From DATCYX01 sp963714425 (lineage in GTDB: Bacteria > Chloroflexota > Anaerolineae > Anaerolineales > UBA4823), in the NCBI GenBank assembly GCA_963714425.1, contig CAVQOI010000005.1:1-64000 (forward strand): 64,000 bases of DNA, written 5' to 3'. Shown in pieces: positions 9,417-18,023 of this stretch. Each line of letters starts with the position of its first letter. Positions within the stretch are counted from its first letter, which is position 1. The notes below the pieces were generated by a model that made no database searches, had not been told where the DNA came from, and saw only the letters and a program-made list of their open reading frames with translations. Both the position numbers and the translations under genes were made by a program.

Positions 9417-11102
9417 ATGAGCAGAACTCGACAGATCCTCCTAAATTCTCGCGAGCGGAACGATTCTGGCATTCCTGCGGTGCGGCGCAACCTTAACGCG
9501 GCGGTTAAGCGGGGAATTGACATCTTTATTGCAATAGCAGGATTGACGCTTCTGGCCCCGGCTTTCGCTCTGATCGCGTGGTGGGTCCGCCGAGATTCGC
9601 CTGGACCGATATTCTTCAAAGGAAGGCGTAGCGGGAAAGGGGGCAAAGCGTTCCACATCCTCAAGTTCCGCACGATGTACGAGACCGTCGAGAGCTATCA
9701 GGGTTCGCGAGTCACCGGGCTGGATGACCCGCGCATCACGCCATTTGGGCGCGAACTGCGAGATACGAAGCTGAACGAGCTACCCCAATTGTGGAATGTG
9801 CTAAAGGGTGAGATGAGCCTGGTGGGCCCCAGGCCTGAAGACCCTGAAATTACACGCACATGGCCTGAAGACGTGGCTGCGGAGATATTCTCTGTCCGGC
9901 CGGGTATCACCAGCCCGGCCTCTGTACTGTACCGTGATGAAGAGACGCAGCTGCATGGCCCCCAGGTGATGGATACGTATTTGCAGGCAATTTTGCCCAG
10001 TAAATTGCGCCTGGACCAGCTTTACGTACGCCACCACTCGCTGCTCCTAGATTTCGATACCCTACTCTGGACATTCATAGTCTTATTACCCAGGGTTGGA
10101 GCGATTGCCCCTCCCGAGGAGCAATTATTCCTGGGACCGCTTGCAAAACTGATTTACCGGCACTTCCGTTGGCTTCTGATCGACTGGCTGGTTACGCTGG
10201 CAGCCATTGGGGCAACTGGGATCTTCTGGCGCAGCTTCGGTCCCTTGAATGTGGGTGTATCCCGAGCGGTGAGCATCGCCCTCGGTTTTGCCGTGCTATA
10301 CAGTCTTGTTGGAGCCCTGACAGGGGTGAACCGGATTGCCTGGTCGCAGGCCCATATGATGGACATCATGGACCTGGTCTTGCCTGTGGGATTGGCTACC
10401 GCCATTGCAGTGCTTGCCAACTATTTCTGGGTCGGTGAGCCTAGCCTGCCGATGCCGTTGGTCCTGATGGCGGCAGTGCTATCGTTCATTGGATATGTGG
10501 CGGTTCGATATAGAATCCGATTGATTCGTGAGCTTGCAGAGAGATGGTTGCGCGCCCGCGGAACAGCGATGAAGACACTGGAACGCGTTCTCATCATTGG
10601 AAGTGGTGATAGTGGACAGTTCATGGCATGGTGGTTAAACAGTGGGCGGAACCAGGGTTTATTTCACATTGTGGGCTATGTGGATGACGACTTATATAAA
10701 CAGGACACACGAATCCGCGGCGTTAATGTTTTGGGAAGACGTGAGGACATCCCTAATTTAGTAGTCAAGTATGATGTAGGGATTATCCTGTTTGCCATTC
10801 ACAACATCCCTGATAGCGAACGAGACGGCTTGCTACAAATTTGCCAGTCTACAGCAGCCAGAGTATATGCTCTGCCCGATATCCTCGCTAGCTTGAAACG
10901 AGTGGCGAATGGGCTTGAAGAAAACGAAACCGCCGGGGAAGTCGAGAGCATTGAGAATATACCCGCTGACGATCTTGCGAGCTGGTTGGATGAGCTCGAG
11001 ACGAGAGCGGAAAGTGGAGATCTCGCGGGAATACAGCAACAAATACACAGGATGCGAGAGAAGATGATTCGAATCGAAGGGGAGCCCGAAATTCGGGGAT
11101 AA
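9417..11102 (+). CDS. Polyprenyl-phosphate sugar-1-phosphate transferase with permuted domain order
   Basis: Residues about 28-230 form a bacterial sugar transferase (WbaP/PglC-like) domain: KRGIDIFIAIAGLTLLAP membrane hairpin, FKGRRSGKGGKAFHILKFRTM, and the active-site region ELPQLWNVLKGEMSLVGPRP. In typical WbaP/WcaJ proteins this domain is C-terminal, after four helices and a nucleotide-binding CoA_binding_3 domain. Here the order is reversed: the helices (about residues 250-370) and the Rossmann segment (VLIIGSGDSGQFMAWWL onward) follow it. The enzyme should start repeat-unit synthesis by placing a sugar phosphate on undecaprenyl phosphate. The ATG at 9417 is the first in this frame with the whole catalytic domain; no strong Shine-Dalgarno is seen. 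GC-rich, marking the end of the AT-rich island. Confidence 0.85.
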   Translation: MSRTRQILLNSRERNDSGIPAVRRNLNAAVKRGIDIFIAIAGLTLLAPAFALIAWWVRRDSPGPIFFKGRRSGKGGKAFHILKFRTMYETVESYQGSRVTGLDDPRITPFGRELRDTKLNELPQLWNVLKGEMSLVGPRPEDPEITRTWPEDVAAEIFSVRPGITSPASVLYRDEETQLHGPQVMDTYLQAILPSKLRLDQLYVRHHSLLLDFDTLLWTFIVLLPRVGAIAPPEEQLFLGPLAKLIYRHFRWLLIDWLVTLAAIGATGIFWRSFGPLNVGVSRAVSIALGFAVLYSLVGALTGVNRIAWSQAHMMDIMDLVLPVGLATAIAVLANYFWVGEPSLPMPLVLMAAVLSFIGYVAVRYRIRLIRELAERWLRARGTAMKTLERVLIIGSGDSGQFMAWWLNSGRNQGLFHIVGYVDDDLYKQDTRIRGVNVLGRREDIPNLVVKYDVGIILFAIHNIPDSERDGLLQICQSTAARVYALPDILASLKRVANGLEENETAGEVESIENIPADDLASWLDELETRAESGDLAGIQQQIHRMREKMIRIEGEPEIRG

Positions 11103-11106
11103 CTGG

Positions 11107-12102
11107 TTGGCAGATTATTGGGCAGGTAAATCAATCTTGGTCACCGGGGCAGGTGGCTTTATCGCCAGTCATTTAATCGAGAGACTGGCAGCGGAAGGCG
11201 CACGGGTGCGTGCGCTCGTGCGATACAATTCCCGCGGTGATCCGGGTCTACTAAGACAATTACCAGAAAGGATTTATCAGCGACTCGATGTAGTCGCCGG
11301 CGACCTCCGGGATCTCCCGGCTGTCAGGTCTGCCATGCAAGACGTGGAAATGGTATTTCATCTTGGTGCTCTGATTGCCATTCCCTACTCGTACATTCAC
11401 CCGCTCGAAGTTGTCGAGACGAATGTGATAGGCACCACGAATGTGCTCCTGTGTGCCAGAGAGTTGAAGGTAGCGAGACTTGTACATACCTCGACCAGTG
11501 AGGTGTATGGGACTGCGCTGCAAGTACCAATCGATGAAGCTCACCCGCTGCAGGGACAATCGCCGTATTCGGCGAGCAAAATTGGAGCAGACAAGCTTGC
11601 CGAAAGCTTTTATCGATCCTTTGATTTGCCTGTCGTTACGGTGAGACCATTTAATACTTACGGACCGCGGCAATCTGCGCGGGCGGTTATCCCAACGATC
11701 ATCACACAGGCATTGGCGGGAAATATCGTAGAGCTCGGAAACTTGGAAGCTCGACGGGATCTTACCTACGTGTCGGATACCGTAGACGGCTTTCTCAGAG
11801 CAGGAGAGATTCCAGAAATCGAAGGAGCGACGATCAACCTGGGTACAGGCATCGAGATAAGCGTTCGAGAGCTAGCGGAAGTAATTATCGCGATAGTCAA
11901 CAAACCAATCGAGATCAGGACCGAGGCTTCACGACTTCGCCCTCCAAAAAGCGAGGTAGAGCGATTGCTCTGTGATAATCGCTTAGCGAAGGAGCTCCTT
12001 GGCTGGCAACCTATGGTTAGCCTGGAAGATGGATTACTCCGCACTATCCATTGGATCCAAGATCATCTCGATCTGTACCGCCCGTCAATTTACCAAATCT
12101 AG
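11107..12102 (+). CDS. NAD-dependent nucleotide-sugar epimerase/dehydratase (LegB-like SDR)
   Basis: A 331-residue extended SDR. The NAD-binding loop is VTGAGGFIASH (the third Gly of the usual GxxGxxG replaced by Ala). The catalytic Tyr/Lys pair lies in SPYSASKIGADK, with TSTSEVYG before it and the TVRPFNTYGPRQSARAVIP substrate loop after it. The sequence resembles the 4,6-dehydratases acting on N-acetylhexosamine nucleotides (LegB type), but a 4-epimerase role is not excluded. Start is a TTG 5 nt after the preceding stop. With the nucleotidyltransferase and aminotransferase that follow, it would give an NDP-4-amino-4,6-dideoxy sugar (inference). Confidence 0.85.
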   Translation: MADYWAGKSILVTGAGGFIASHLIERLAAEGARVRALVRYNSRGDPGLLRQLPERIYQRLDVVAGDLRDLPAVRSAMQDVEMVFHLGALIAIPYSYIHPLEVVETNVIGTTNVLLCARELKVARLVHTSTSEVYGTALQVPIDEAHPLQGQSPYSASKIGADKLAESFYRSFDLPVVTVRPFNTYGPRQSARAVIPTIITQALAGNIVELGNLEARRDLTYVSDTVDGFLRAGEIPEIEGATINLGTGIEISVRELAEVIIAIVNKPIEIRTEASRLRPPKSEVERLLCDNRLAKELLGWQPMVSLEDGLLRTIHWIQDHLDLYRPSIYQI

Positions 12103-12170
12103 GGTAGCGGGGATCTAGATATGTACGCTCCCATCATATTACCCGCCTTAATAAGACAATCGGAGGATAA

Positions 12171-12881
12171 TTGAAAGCAGTTGTACTCGCCGGGGGTAAG
12201 GGGACTCGTCTGGCGCCCTATACAAAAATACTTCCGAAGCCTTTGATGCCAATCGGGGATATGCCAATTTTAGAGATCATGCTCAGGCAGATGAAACGTG
12301 CAGGCATCGACGAAGTAATCCTTACAGTTGGACATCTCTCAGGGTTAATGCGGGCGTTTTTTGAGGATGGCACCCGTTTTGGAATAAATATCCAGTACAG
12401 CTACGAGGCAGAACCATTAGGCACTGCCGGACCCCTTTCCCTAATAAAAGGTTTGGACAAGACATTTTTGGTGTCGAACGGGGATGTGCTCACGACGCTT
12501 GACCTGGCCGAATTAATTCGGGTGCACCACGAGAGGGGCGCAGTCGCTACCATTGCTGCTCACCGGAGAGAAGTAAAAATTGACCTGGGAGTCCTCCAGG
12601 TTGTCGACTCAAATAACATTGTAGGTTATACAGAAAAGCCAACCTATGAATTTCAGGTGAGCATGGGCATTTATGTGTTTGAGCCACGAGTTCTGGATTA
12701 TATCGAGTACAATCGATACCTGGACTTTCCCAATCTGGTCCTAAAGATGATCAGCGGAGGTGAGAAAGTCTCGGGTTATCTATTTGATGGTTACTGGCAA
12801 GATCTTGGCCGTTCCGACGACTATGAACAAGCAGTCGCTGATTTCGAATCGATCCGGCCACAAATATTGGGTGAAGAATAG
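12171..12881 (+). CDS. Sugar-1-phosphate nucleotidyltransferase
   Basis: A 236-residue nucleotidyltransferase with the signature LAGGKGTRLAPYTKILPKPLMPIG, the activated sugar pocket EAEPLGTAGPL and the metal-binding SNGDVLT. It forms an NDP-sugar from NTP and a sugar 1-phosphate. The TTG start at 12171 follows a good Shine-Dalgarno (ggagg, 12162-12166). Position between an SDR dehydratase and a DegT-type aminotransferase suggests it activates the hexosamine that those enzymes modify, as PtmE does in legionaminic acid synthesis. The base and sugar specificity cannot be read from sequence alone. The next gene begins immediately after its stop. Confidence 0.88.
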   Translation: MKAVVLAGGKGTRLAPYTKILPKPLMPIGDMPILEIMLRQMKRAGIDEVILTVGHLSGLMRAFFEDGTRFGINIQYSYEAEPLGTAGPLSLIKGLDKTFLVSNGDVLTTLDLAELIRVHHERGAVATIAAHRREVKIDLGVLQVVDSNNIVGYTEKPTYEFQVSMGIYVFEPRVLDYIEYNRYLDFPNLVLKMISGGEKVSGYLFDGYWQDLGRSDDYEQAVADFESIRPQILGEE

Positions 12882-14024
12882 ATGGAGTGGCGTGTACCCC
12901 TAGCTGATCTGGATTACGACGCACGTGAAGAACGAGCCGTGCTGAAGGTGCTCCGTAGCCGCTGGCTAACTATGGGGAGTATTACGCAACAATTCGAGGC
13001 TGCATTTGCCCATCGACTGGGAGTAAAACACGCAATCGCGGTCTCAAATGCGACGGTGGCGCTTCACTTGGCAAACCTGGCTCTTGCTATTGGCAGTGGG
13101 GATGAAGTGATCCTGCCATCCCTCACGTTCGTCGCAACAGCGAATGCTGTGCTGTATACCGGCGCCAATGTGAAATTCGCGGACATTATTGGAGTGGACG
13201 ATCTAAACATATCACCTGAGCAGATCGAGCGTTCAATAACTCCGCAAACCAAAGCAATCCTTGTGATGCACTATGGAGGCTATCCTTGCCAGATGCAGGA
13301 AATTTTGGAAATCGCTTCCCGACACGGACTTGCCGTGATAGAAGACGCAGCTCATGCTCCGGGTGCGAGTTTCGATGGAAGATCGCTCGGTACCTGGGGA
13401 GATATTGGGTGCTTTAGTTTTTTCTCAAATAAGAACATGTCATCAGGAGAAGGCGGGATGCTGGTCACGAGCAGAGACGACCTGGCTGAGAAAGTACGCT
13501 TACTACGCTCGCATGGGATGACCAGCCTCACATGGGACAGGCATCATGGACACGCATATTCGTATGATGTGGTCGCATTGGGATTTAACTACCGAATAGA
13601 CGAGATGCGCTCAGCGCTTGGGCATGTACAATTAGAGAAATTGGATAAAAATAACAATCGCCGAAGAGAAATCACTCATCGATACTGGCAGAGCCTTACC
13701 GGACATGGCTTTGGGTTGCCATTCCGCAATGCAGCTGGAGAATCCTCCTATCACTTGTTTCCGATTTTATTACCGGAGGATGTGGAACGCAAAATATTTA
13801 TCGATTATATGCGCTCAACCGGTATTCAAACGAGCATTCATTATCCCCCTGTGCATTGCTTTGATTACTATAAGAAAAAGGTCCCTAATGTTCGGCTTGC
13901 GATTACTGAATTGGCTGCCTCCCGTGAAGTGACCTTGCCTTTATACCCGGGCATGAGTGATGAACAAGTGGATCTGGTCGTGGAGAGTGTTGTCCATGGC
14001 AAACAAGCAGCGAGCGCTAAATAA
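12882..14024 (+). CDS. DegT/DnrJ/EryC1/StrS-family sugar aminotransferase
   Basis: A 380-residue PLP enzyme. It starts with the family's WRVPLADLDYDAREE segment and contains AVSNATVALHLANLA, LPSLTFVATANAVLYTGA, VIEDAAHAPGA and the PLP-lysine segment FSFFSNKNMSSGEGG. Such enzymes transaminate 4-keto-6-deoxy nucleotide sugars, usually with glutamate as donor. ATG immediately follows the upstream stop, so translation is probably coupled. The upstream SDR would make its keto-sugar substrate. Product is inferred to be an NDP-4-amino-4,6-dideoxyhexose; LegC-like, but no LegI/LegG/LegF partner is in the window. Confidence 0.9.
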   Translation: MEWRVPLADLDYDAREERAVLKVLRSRWLTMGSITQQFEAAFAHRLGVKHAIAVSNATVALHLANLALAIGSGDEVILPSLTFVATANAVLYTGANVKFADIIGVDDLNISPEQIERSITPQTKAILVMHYGGYPCQMQEILEIASRHGLAVIEDAAHAPGASFDGRSLGTWGDIGCFSFFSNKNMSSGEGGMLVTSRDDLAEKVRLLRSHGMTSLTWDRHHGHAYSYDVVALGFNYRIDEMRSALGHVQLEKLDKNNNRRREITHRYWQSLTGHGFGLPFRNAAGESSYHLFPILLPEDVERKIFIDYMRSTGIQTSIHYPPVHCFDYYKKKVPNVRLAITELAASREVTLPLYPGMSDEQVDLVVESVVHGKQAASAK

Positions 14025-14026
14025 CC

Positions 14027-15655
14027 ATGTTAGAGGTGGAGTTGGAGTCCCAAAATTTTTCAGATGAAGTACGCCGTATTCTAATCTTGCTCCTGAACCG
14101 GGCTTGGTTGCTATTCTTAGGCATATTATTGGGCGGCATGCTGGGGTATATTCTGAGCAAGCGAACTACACCAGTGTACCAGGCGGTATCTGTGTTGTTG
14201 GTCAACGAAGCACCGACAACAAAAACGACCGATTATGCTTCGATACTTGCAAGCGAGCGTGTTGCTCGCACCTATACGGAATTAATCACAACTACGCCTG
14301 TACTTGAAGATGTAATCGAGCACCTGAAGTTAAACATGACTTCAGAGGAACTACAGGAGAATATTCAGGCAGATTTAATCAAGGATACGCAATTAATCGA
14401 GGTGAGAGTCGATGATACCTCACCCCAACGAGCAGCTGAGATTGCCAATACGTTGGTGGATGTGTTTTCTAAACGTAACCGGGAAATCCAGTCAAGTCGA
14501 TACGCCAGCTCAAAAGCTAGCTTGCAATCCCAGTTAGAGCAGATTGAGGCTCAGATTGCCACAACCTCGGCGGAGGTGGATGCTGCGGCGATATCCGCTG
14601 GCTCGCAGAGCGACCGGGAACGGTTAGATGGGGCGCTCTCAGAGTACCGGCAAATGTACACATCGCTGTTAACAAGCTTCGAGCAAGTGCGCATAGCCGA
14701 ATCGAGTTCTATCTCTACAATAGCACCGATTGAGGTTGCTACCATCCCTGAGAAACCAATCCGGCCAAGGACGTTGTTGAACTCCATCCTGGGGGTGGCG
14801 CTTGGATTAGTATCATCCGTAGCCCTCATCTTTTTTCTCGAAGCCATGGATGATACACTGAGCCCAGATGATGTACAGCGGGAGTTTGGCTTACCGGTTT
14901 TAGGTGTGGTTGCACACCACCAATCCGAGAATGGTCTGCCAATTTCCGCAAGCCTGCCTCGATCACCAGTTTCAGAGGCGTTTCGTTCCCTGCGGACGAA
15001 TATCCAATTTGCAAGTGTGGATCGGAGTGTTAGAACATTATTGATCACCAGTCCTTCGCCAGAAGATGGTAAGTCGACAGTAGCGGCAAATCTTGGCGTA
15101 GCGATAGCCCAAAGCGGGCGGAAAGTCCTCCTACTCGACGCTGATCTGCGCAGGCCAGAAGTGCACAAGCAGTTAAAAATATCCAATCGATCTGGAGTAA
15201 GCTCGTTACTCTTATTACAAAAGGTTAAATTGGATGGGATAGTCCAGGCAACAGATATTACGAACTTGTCTGTACTCACCTCGGGGATTCTCCCACCGAA
15301 TCCAGCCGAGCTATTGGCTTCGGCGAAGATGAACGAGCTCATCCGTATTGTCGAGGATGAGTACGATACTATATTAATCGACACTCCCCCGATACTCGCT
15401 GTAACTGATGCAGCTGTGCTTTCCTCTCGTGTAGATGGTGTTCTGCTGGTTATCAAACCAGGTGTGACAAAACTGGATGCTTGCCAGCAGGCTCTGGAAC
15501 AGCTGGAACGTGTTGGAGCGAAAACTTTGGGTGTGGTGCTGAATGATGTTGAAATGTCACGGACACGCTACAAATACAGCTACTACAAAGGGTATTACCA
15601 TACTTATCATGAATATTATCTTGCAGATTCTGAGACTAGCTCATCCGAGGCTTAA
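14027..15655 (+). CDS. Wzz-type co-polymerase fused to a BY-kinase (copy 1)
   Basis: A 542-residue protein. The N-terminal Wzz domain has a first membrane helix at about 25-44 and a second at about 245-265, with coiled coil between. The cytoplasmic kinase domain has Walker A SPSPEDGKSTVAANL, Walker A' LLDADLRRPEVHK and Walker B ILIDTPP. The C-terminus is a Tyr cluster (KYSYYKGYYHTYHEYY), the usual autophosphorylation site. Bacterial tyrosine kinases of this type control chain length and export through cycles of phosphorylation. Its ATG starts 2 nt after the aminotransferase stop. Copy 2 follows 41 nt later and a matching phosphatase after that. Confidence 0.92.
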   Translation: MLEVELESQNFSDEVRRILILLLNRAWLLFLGILLGGMLGYILSKRTTPVYQAVSVLLVNEAPTTKTTDYASILASERVARTYTELITTTPVLEDVIEHLKLNMTSEELQENIQADLIKDTQLIEVRVDDTSPQRAAEIANTLVDVFSKRNREIQSSRYASSKASLQSQLEQIEAQIATTSAEVDAAAISAGSQSDRERLDGALSEYRQMYTSLLTSFEQVRIAESSSISTIAPIEVATIPEKPIRPRTLLNSILGVALGLVSSVALIFFLEAMDDTLSPDDVQREFGLPVLGVVAHHQSENGLPISASLPRSPVSEAFRSLRTNIQFASVDRSVRTLLITSPSPEDGKSTVAANLGVAIAQSGRKVLLLDADLRRPEVHKQLKISNRSGVSSLLLLQKVKLDGIVQATDITNLSVLTSGILPPNPAELLASAKMNELIRIVEDEYDTILIDTPPILAVTDAAVLSSRVDGVLLVIKPGVTKLDACQQALEQLERVGAKTLGVVLNDVEMSRTRYKYSYYKGYYHTYHEYYLADSETSSSEA

Positions 15656-15696
15656 TCCAGTCAGGCAATCGAGACGGTTCTGAGAGCAATGGAGTT

Positions 15697-17379
15697 ATGA
15701 GATTCTCTTCATTTGGTGATGTGGTAAGGCGCTACTTCGCTATCCTTTTCCGCTGGGGTTGGCTCATTGTTCTTACAACCGTTGTGGCTGGAGGCGTAGC
15801 ATATGGCATCAGCATTCGGCTGACACCGATCTATCAGGCGAGTGTGAAATTATTAATAAACCAAGCACCTGCAACGAAGTCAGCAGACCTGGCATCTGTG
15901 ATGACAAGTGAACGTTTAGCACAAACTTACGCCCAGATTGCGACGATGAAAAGCGTGTTAGATACTGTTATCGACGATCTGGACTTGCCAACGAAAGCTG
16001 AAATCATGCGCGAATCGATTCAAGTAAATCCTCTGCAGGATACTCAGCTTATCCAAATCGATTATGAAGATCCAAATCCTGAGATGGCTGCCAGCGTCTT
16101 GAATTATCTGGTTGACGTTTTCATAGAACAAAACCGCATAATGCAAGAGGATCGCTTTATTGTCTCAAAAAACAACCTAATAAAACAGCTTGACGAAATT
16201 AATGAGCGTATCCGTGTGACGAGTATGTCTCTTGAGGGCCTGGAGGACAGTCTTGAAGACCAGGAGACTCGCACTCGAACTGAGGCATCCTTAGCGGAAT
16301 ATCGAAGGATCTATTCAAGTTTATTACTCAGCTTCGAGCAGGTGCGACTGGCTGAGGCTCAATCGACATCTACTCTCATCCCCGTTGAGCGAGCTAGAGT
16401 ACCGGTGAAGCCGATCCTCCCTACTATCCCACTGAACACAATTGTCTCTGCTATCTTAGGAGCGATTATCAGCATCGCAGCGGCTTTTACAATCGAGGCA
16501 CTTGATTCTACGATAAAAAGTCCTGATGATATTCAGAGGCATTTGGGTTTACCTGTACTGGCATTCATTGCACGATATAACCAGGAAGTGGCTATGATTG
16601 CGGACAATGAGCCTCGAGCACCCGTGTCAGAAGCCTTTCGGTCTTTGAGAACCAATCTAACGTATGCCAGCGTAGACAGACCTTTGACTACTCTCTTGGT
16701 CACAAGCCCGTCACCATCTGATGGTAAAAGTACAATAGCGACAAATCTGAGCATCGTAATAGCGCAAGGGGGTAGCCGGGTAATCCTAATAGACGCAGAT
16801 TTACGGCGGCCGAAAATTCACCAGATATTCAAGATCAGAAATCGGATGGGAATGACCTCCCTATTTGTGCAGACACATTTAAATTTGGACGGTAGTCTTC
16901 AAAAAACTTCGGTTGAAGGATTGTCTCTGCTTACTGCAGGTGAAATCCCCCCAAATCCATCAGAATTATTGGGAACCGAAAGATTTAATGAAATCCTTGA
17001 AAATGCGAAGACCAATGCTGACGTTATCGTCATTGATTCGCCTCCGGTCATGGCGGTGACAGACTCAGCTGTGTTGGCAAGAAAAGTAGATGGTGTCCTA
17101 TTAGTCATCAAACCAGGCACTACAAACCAAGCAGCAGCAAAGCAGGCTGTAGAACAGCTTCGCAGGGTAGGAGCGAACCTATTAGGGGTAGTACTCAACG
17201 AAGTGGAAACCGGACGTTTCCAGTACCAGAAGTATCGATATCAGGGATATTATTATTCTTACAATTACAATCACCAAGATAACGATTCTGGGGTCAGCAC
17301 GCGTAAGAAAAATGGATTGAAGTGGAAGCGCGATAAGACAGGGAACAAAGAAAAAGTATCCCCCGCGAAACCTGGGTGA
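15697..17379 (+). CDS. Wzz-type co-polymerase fused to a BY-kinase (copy 2)
   Basis: A 560-residue paralogue of the preceding gene with the same layout: helix 1 at about 17-38, periplasmic coiled coil, helix 2 near 250, then Walker A SPSPSDGKSTIATNL, A' LIDADLRRPKIHQ and Walker B VIDSPP. The Tyr cluster (FQYQKYRYQGYYYSYNYN) is followed by an extra basic tail of about 35 residues rich in Lys that copy 1 lacks. Divergence is clear along the whole length, so the duplication is not recent. The two may form mixed assemblies or serve different chain lengths (inference). The next frame overlaps its stop closely and encodes the phosphatase. Confidence 0.92.
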   Translation: MRFSSFGDVVRRYFAILFRWGWLIVLTTVVAGGVAYGISIRLTPIYQASVKLLINQAPATKSADLASVMTSERLAQTYAQIATMKSVLDTVIDDLDLPTKAEIMRESIQVNPLQDTQLIQIDYEDPNPEMAASVLNYLVDVFIEQNRIMQEDRFIVSKNNLIKQLDEINERIRVTSMSLEGLEDSLEDQETRTRTEASLAEYRRIYSSLLLSFEQVRLAEAQSTSTLIPVERARVPVKPILPTIPLNTIVSAILGAIISIAAAFTIEALDSTIKSPDDIQRHLGLPVLAFIARYNQEVAMIADNEPRAPVSEAFRSLRTNLTYASVDRPLTTLLVTSPSPSDGKSTIATNLSIVIAQGGSRVILIDADLRRPKIHQIFKIRNRMGMTSLFVQTHLNLDGSLQKTSVEGLSLLTAGEIPPNPSELLGTERFNEILENAKTNADVIVIDSPPVMAVTDSAVLARKVDGVLLVIKPGTTNQAAAKQAVEQLRRVGANLLGVVLNEVETGRFQYQKYRYQGYYYSYNYNHQDNDSGVSTRKKNGLKWKRDKTGNKEKVSPAKPG

Positions 17380-17388
17380 GAATATTTT

Positions 17389-17853
17389 ATGCCGTCAGTT
17401 CTATTTGTTTGCACAGCCAACATCTGCCGTTCACCAATGGCAATGGTACTCTTTCAGGATTATTTGAAAGAGGATGGAAAGGATTGGCAGGTGGATTCTG
17501 CGGGTACCTGGTCTATGGAGGGAGCAGAGATGGCGCAAAAAACGAGAATGGTATTGTTAGAGCACGGTCATTCCCCAGGCAAGCACGTATCCAAGCCTGT
17601 AGATGCCTGTATGCTAACTGAGTATGACCTTATCCTCACAATGGAACGTGGTCACAAGGAAGCATTGAAGATTGAATTCCCAAATGCAGGGCATAACGTT
17701 TTTCTTCTGAGCGAGATGGTAGGACTGAACTATGATATCCCCGACCCGATTGGAAAATCGATGCAAGACTTTGAGGAGACCTATTCAGAATTGAAGCAGA
17801 TTCTACATAACGGTTACGAACAAATTCAATTTCTAGCAACCAAGGAAGATTGA
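17389..17853 (+). CDS. Low-molecular-weight protein tyrosine phosphatase (Wzb-like)
   Basis: A 154-residue protein with the LMW-PTP signature CTANICRS near the N-terminus (C-x5-R-S phosphate loop) and the general-acid loop DIPDPIGKS near residue 125. It would dephosphorylate the C-terminal tyrosines of the two BY-kinases just upstream, closing the Wzc/Wzb cycle. The gene starts 9 nt after copy 2 and ends the locus; a strong terminator follows at 17920. An alternative open frame over the same bases (17376-17621) has no recognisable content. Confidence 0.93.
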   Translation: MPSVLFVCTANICRSPMAMVLFQDYLKEDGKDWQVDSAGTWSMEGAEMAQKTRMVLLEHGHSPGKHVSKPVDACMLTEYDLILTMERGHKEALKIEFPNAGHNVFLLSEMVGLNYDIPDPIGKSMQDFEETYSELKQILHNGYEQIQFLATKED

Positions 17854-17919
17854 TTCGAATAAGATATTGCTAAGAAAATAAGTACTGTTTAGTTTTTCAG
17901 CTTTTAGGCAATGATGATG

Positions 17920-17948
17920 CCCCCCATCTTTGAAGGATGGGGGGTTTT
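17920..17948 (+). terminator. Rho-independent terminator of the polysaccharide operon
   Basis: A perfect 9-bp GC-rich stem (CCCCCCATC at 17920-17928 with GATGGGGGG at 17936-17944), a 7-nt loop and a TTTT run. It lies 67 nt after the phosphatase stop. There is no T-run for the opposite strand, so it serves the + strand operon. Confidence 0.85.
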
Positions 17949-18023
17949 GATTCTATAATCTGGAATTTTCGAGCGGTAGCCAAAGTCTGCCCAGGTCTCT
18001 GTATTTCCTGGTTGAATGCAGGG

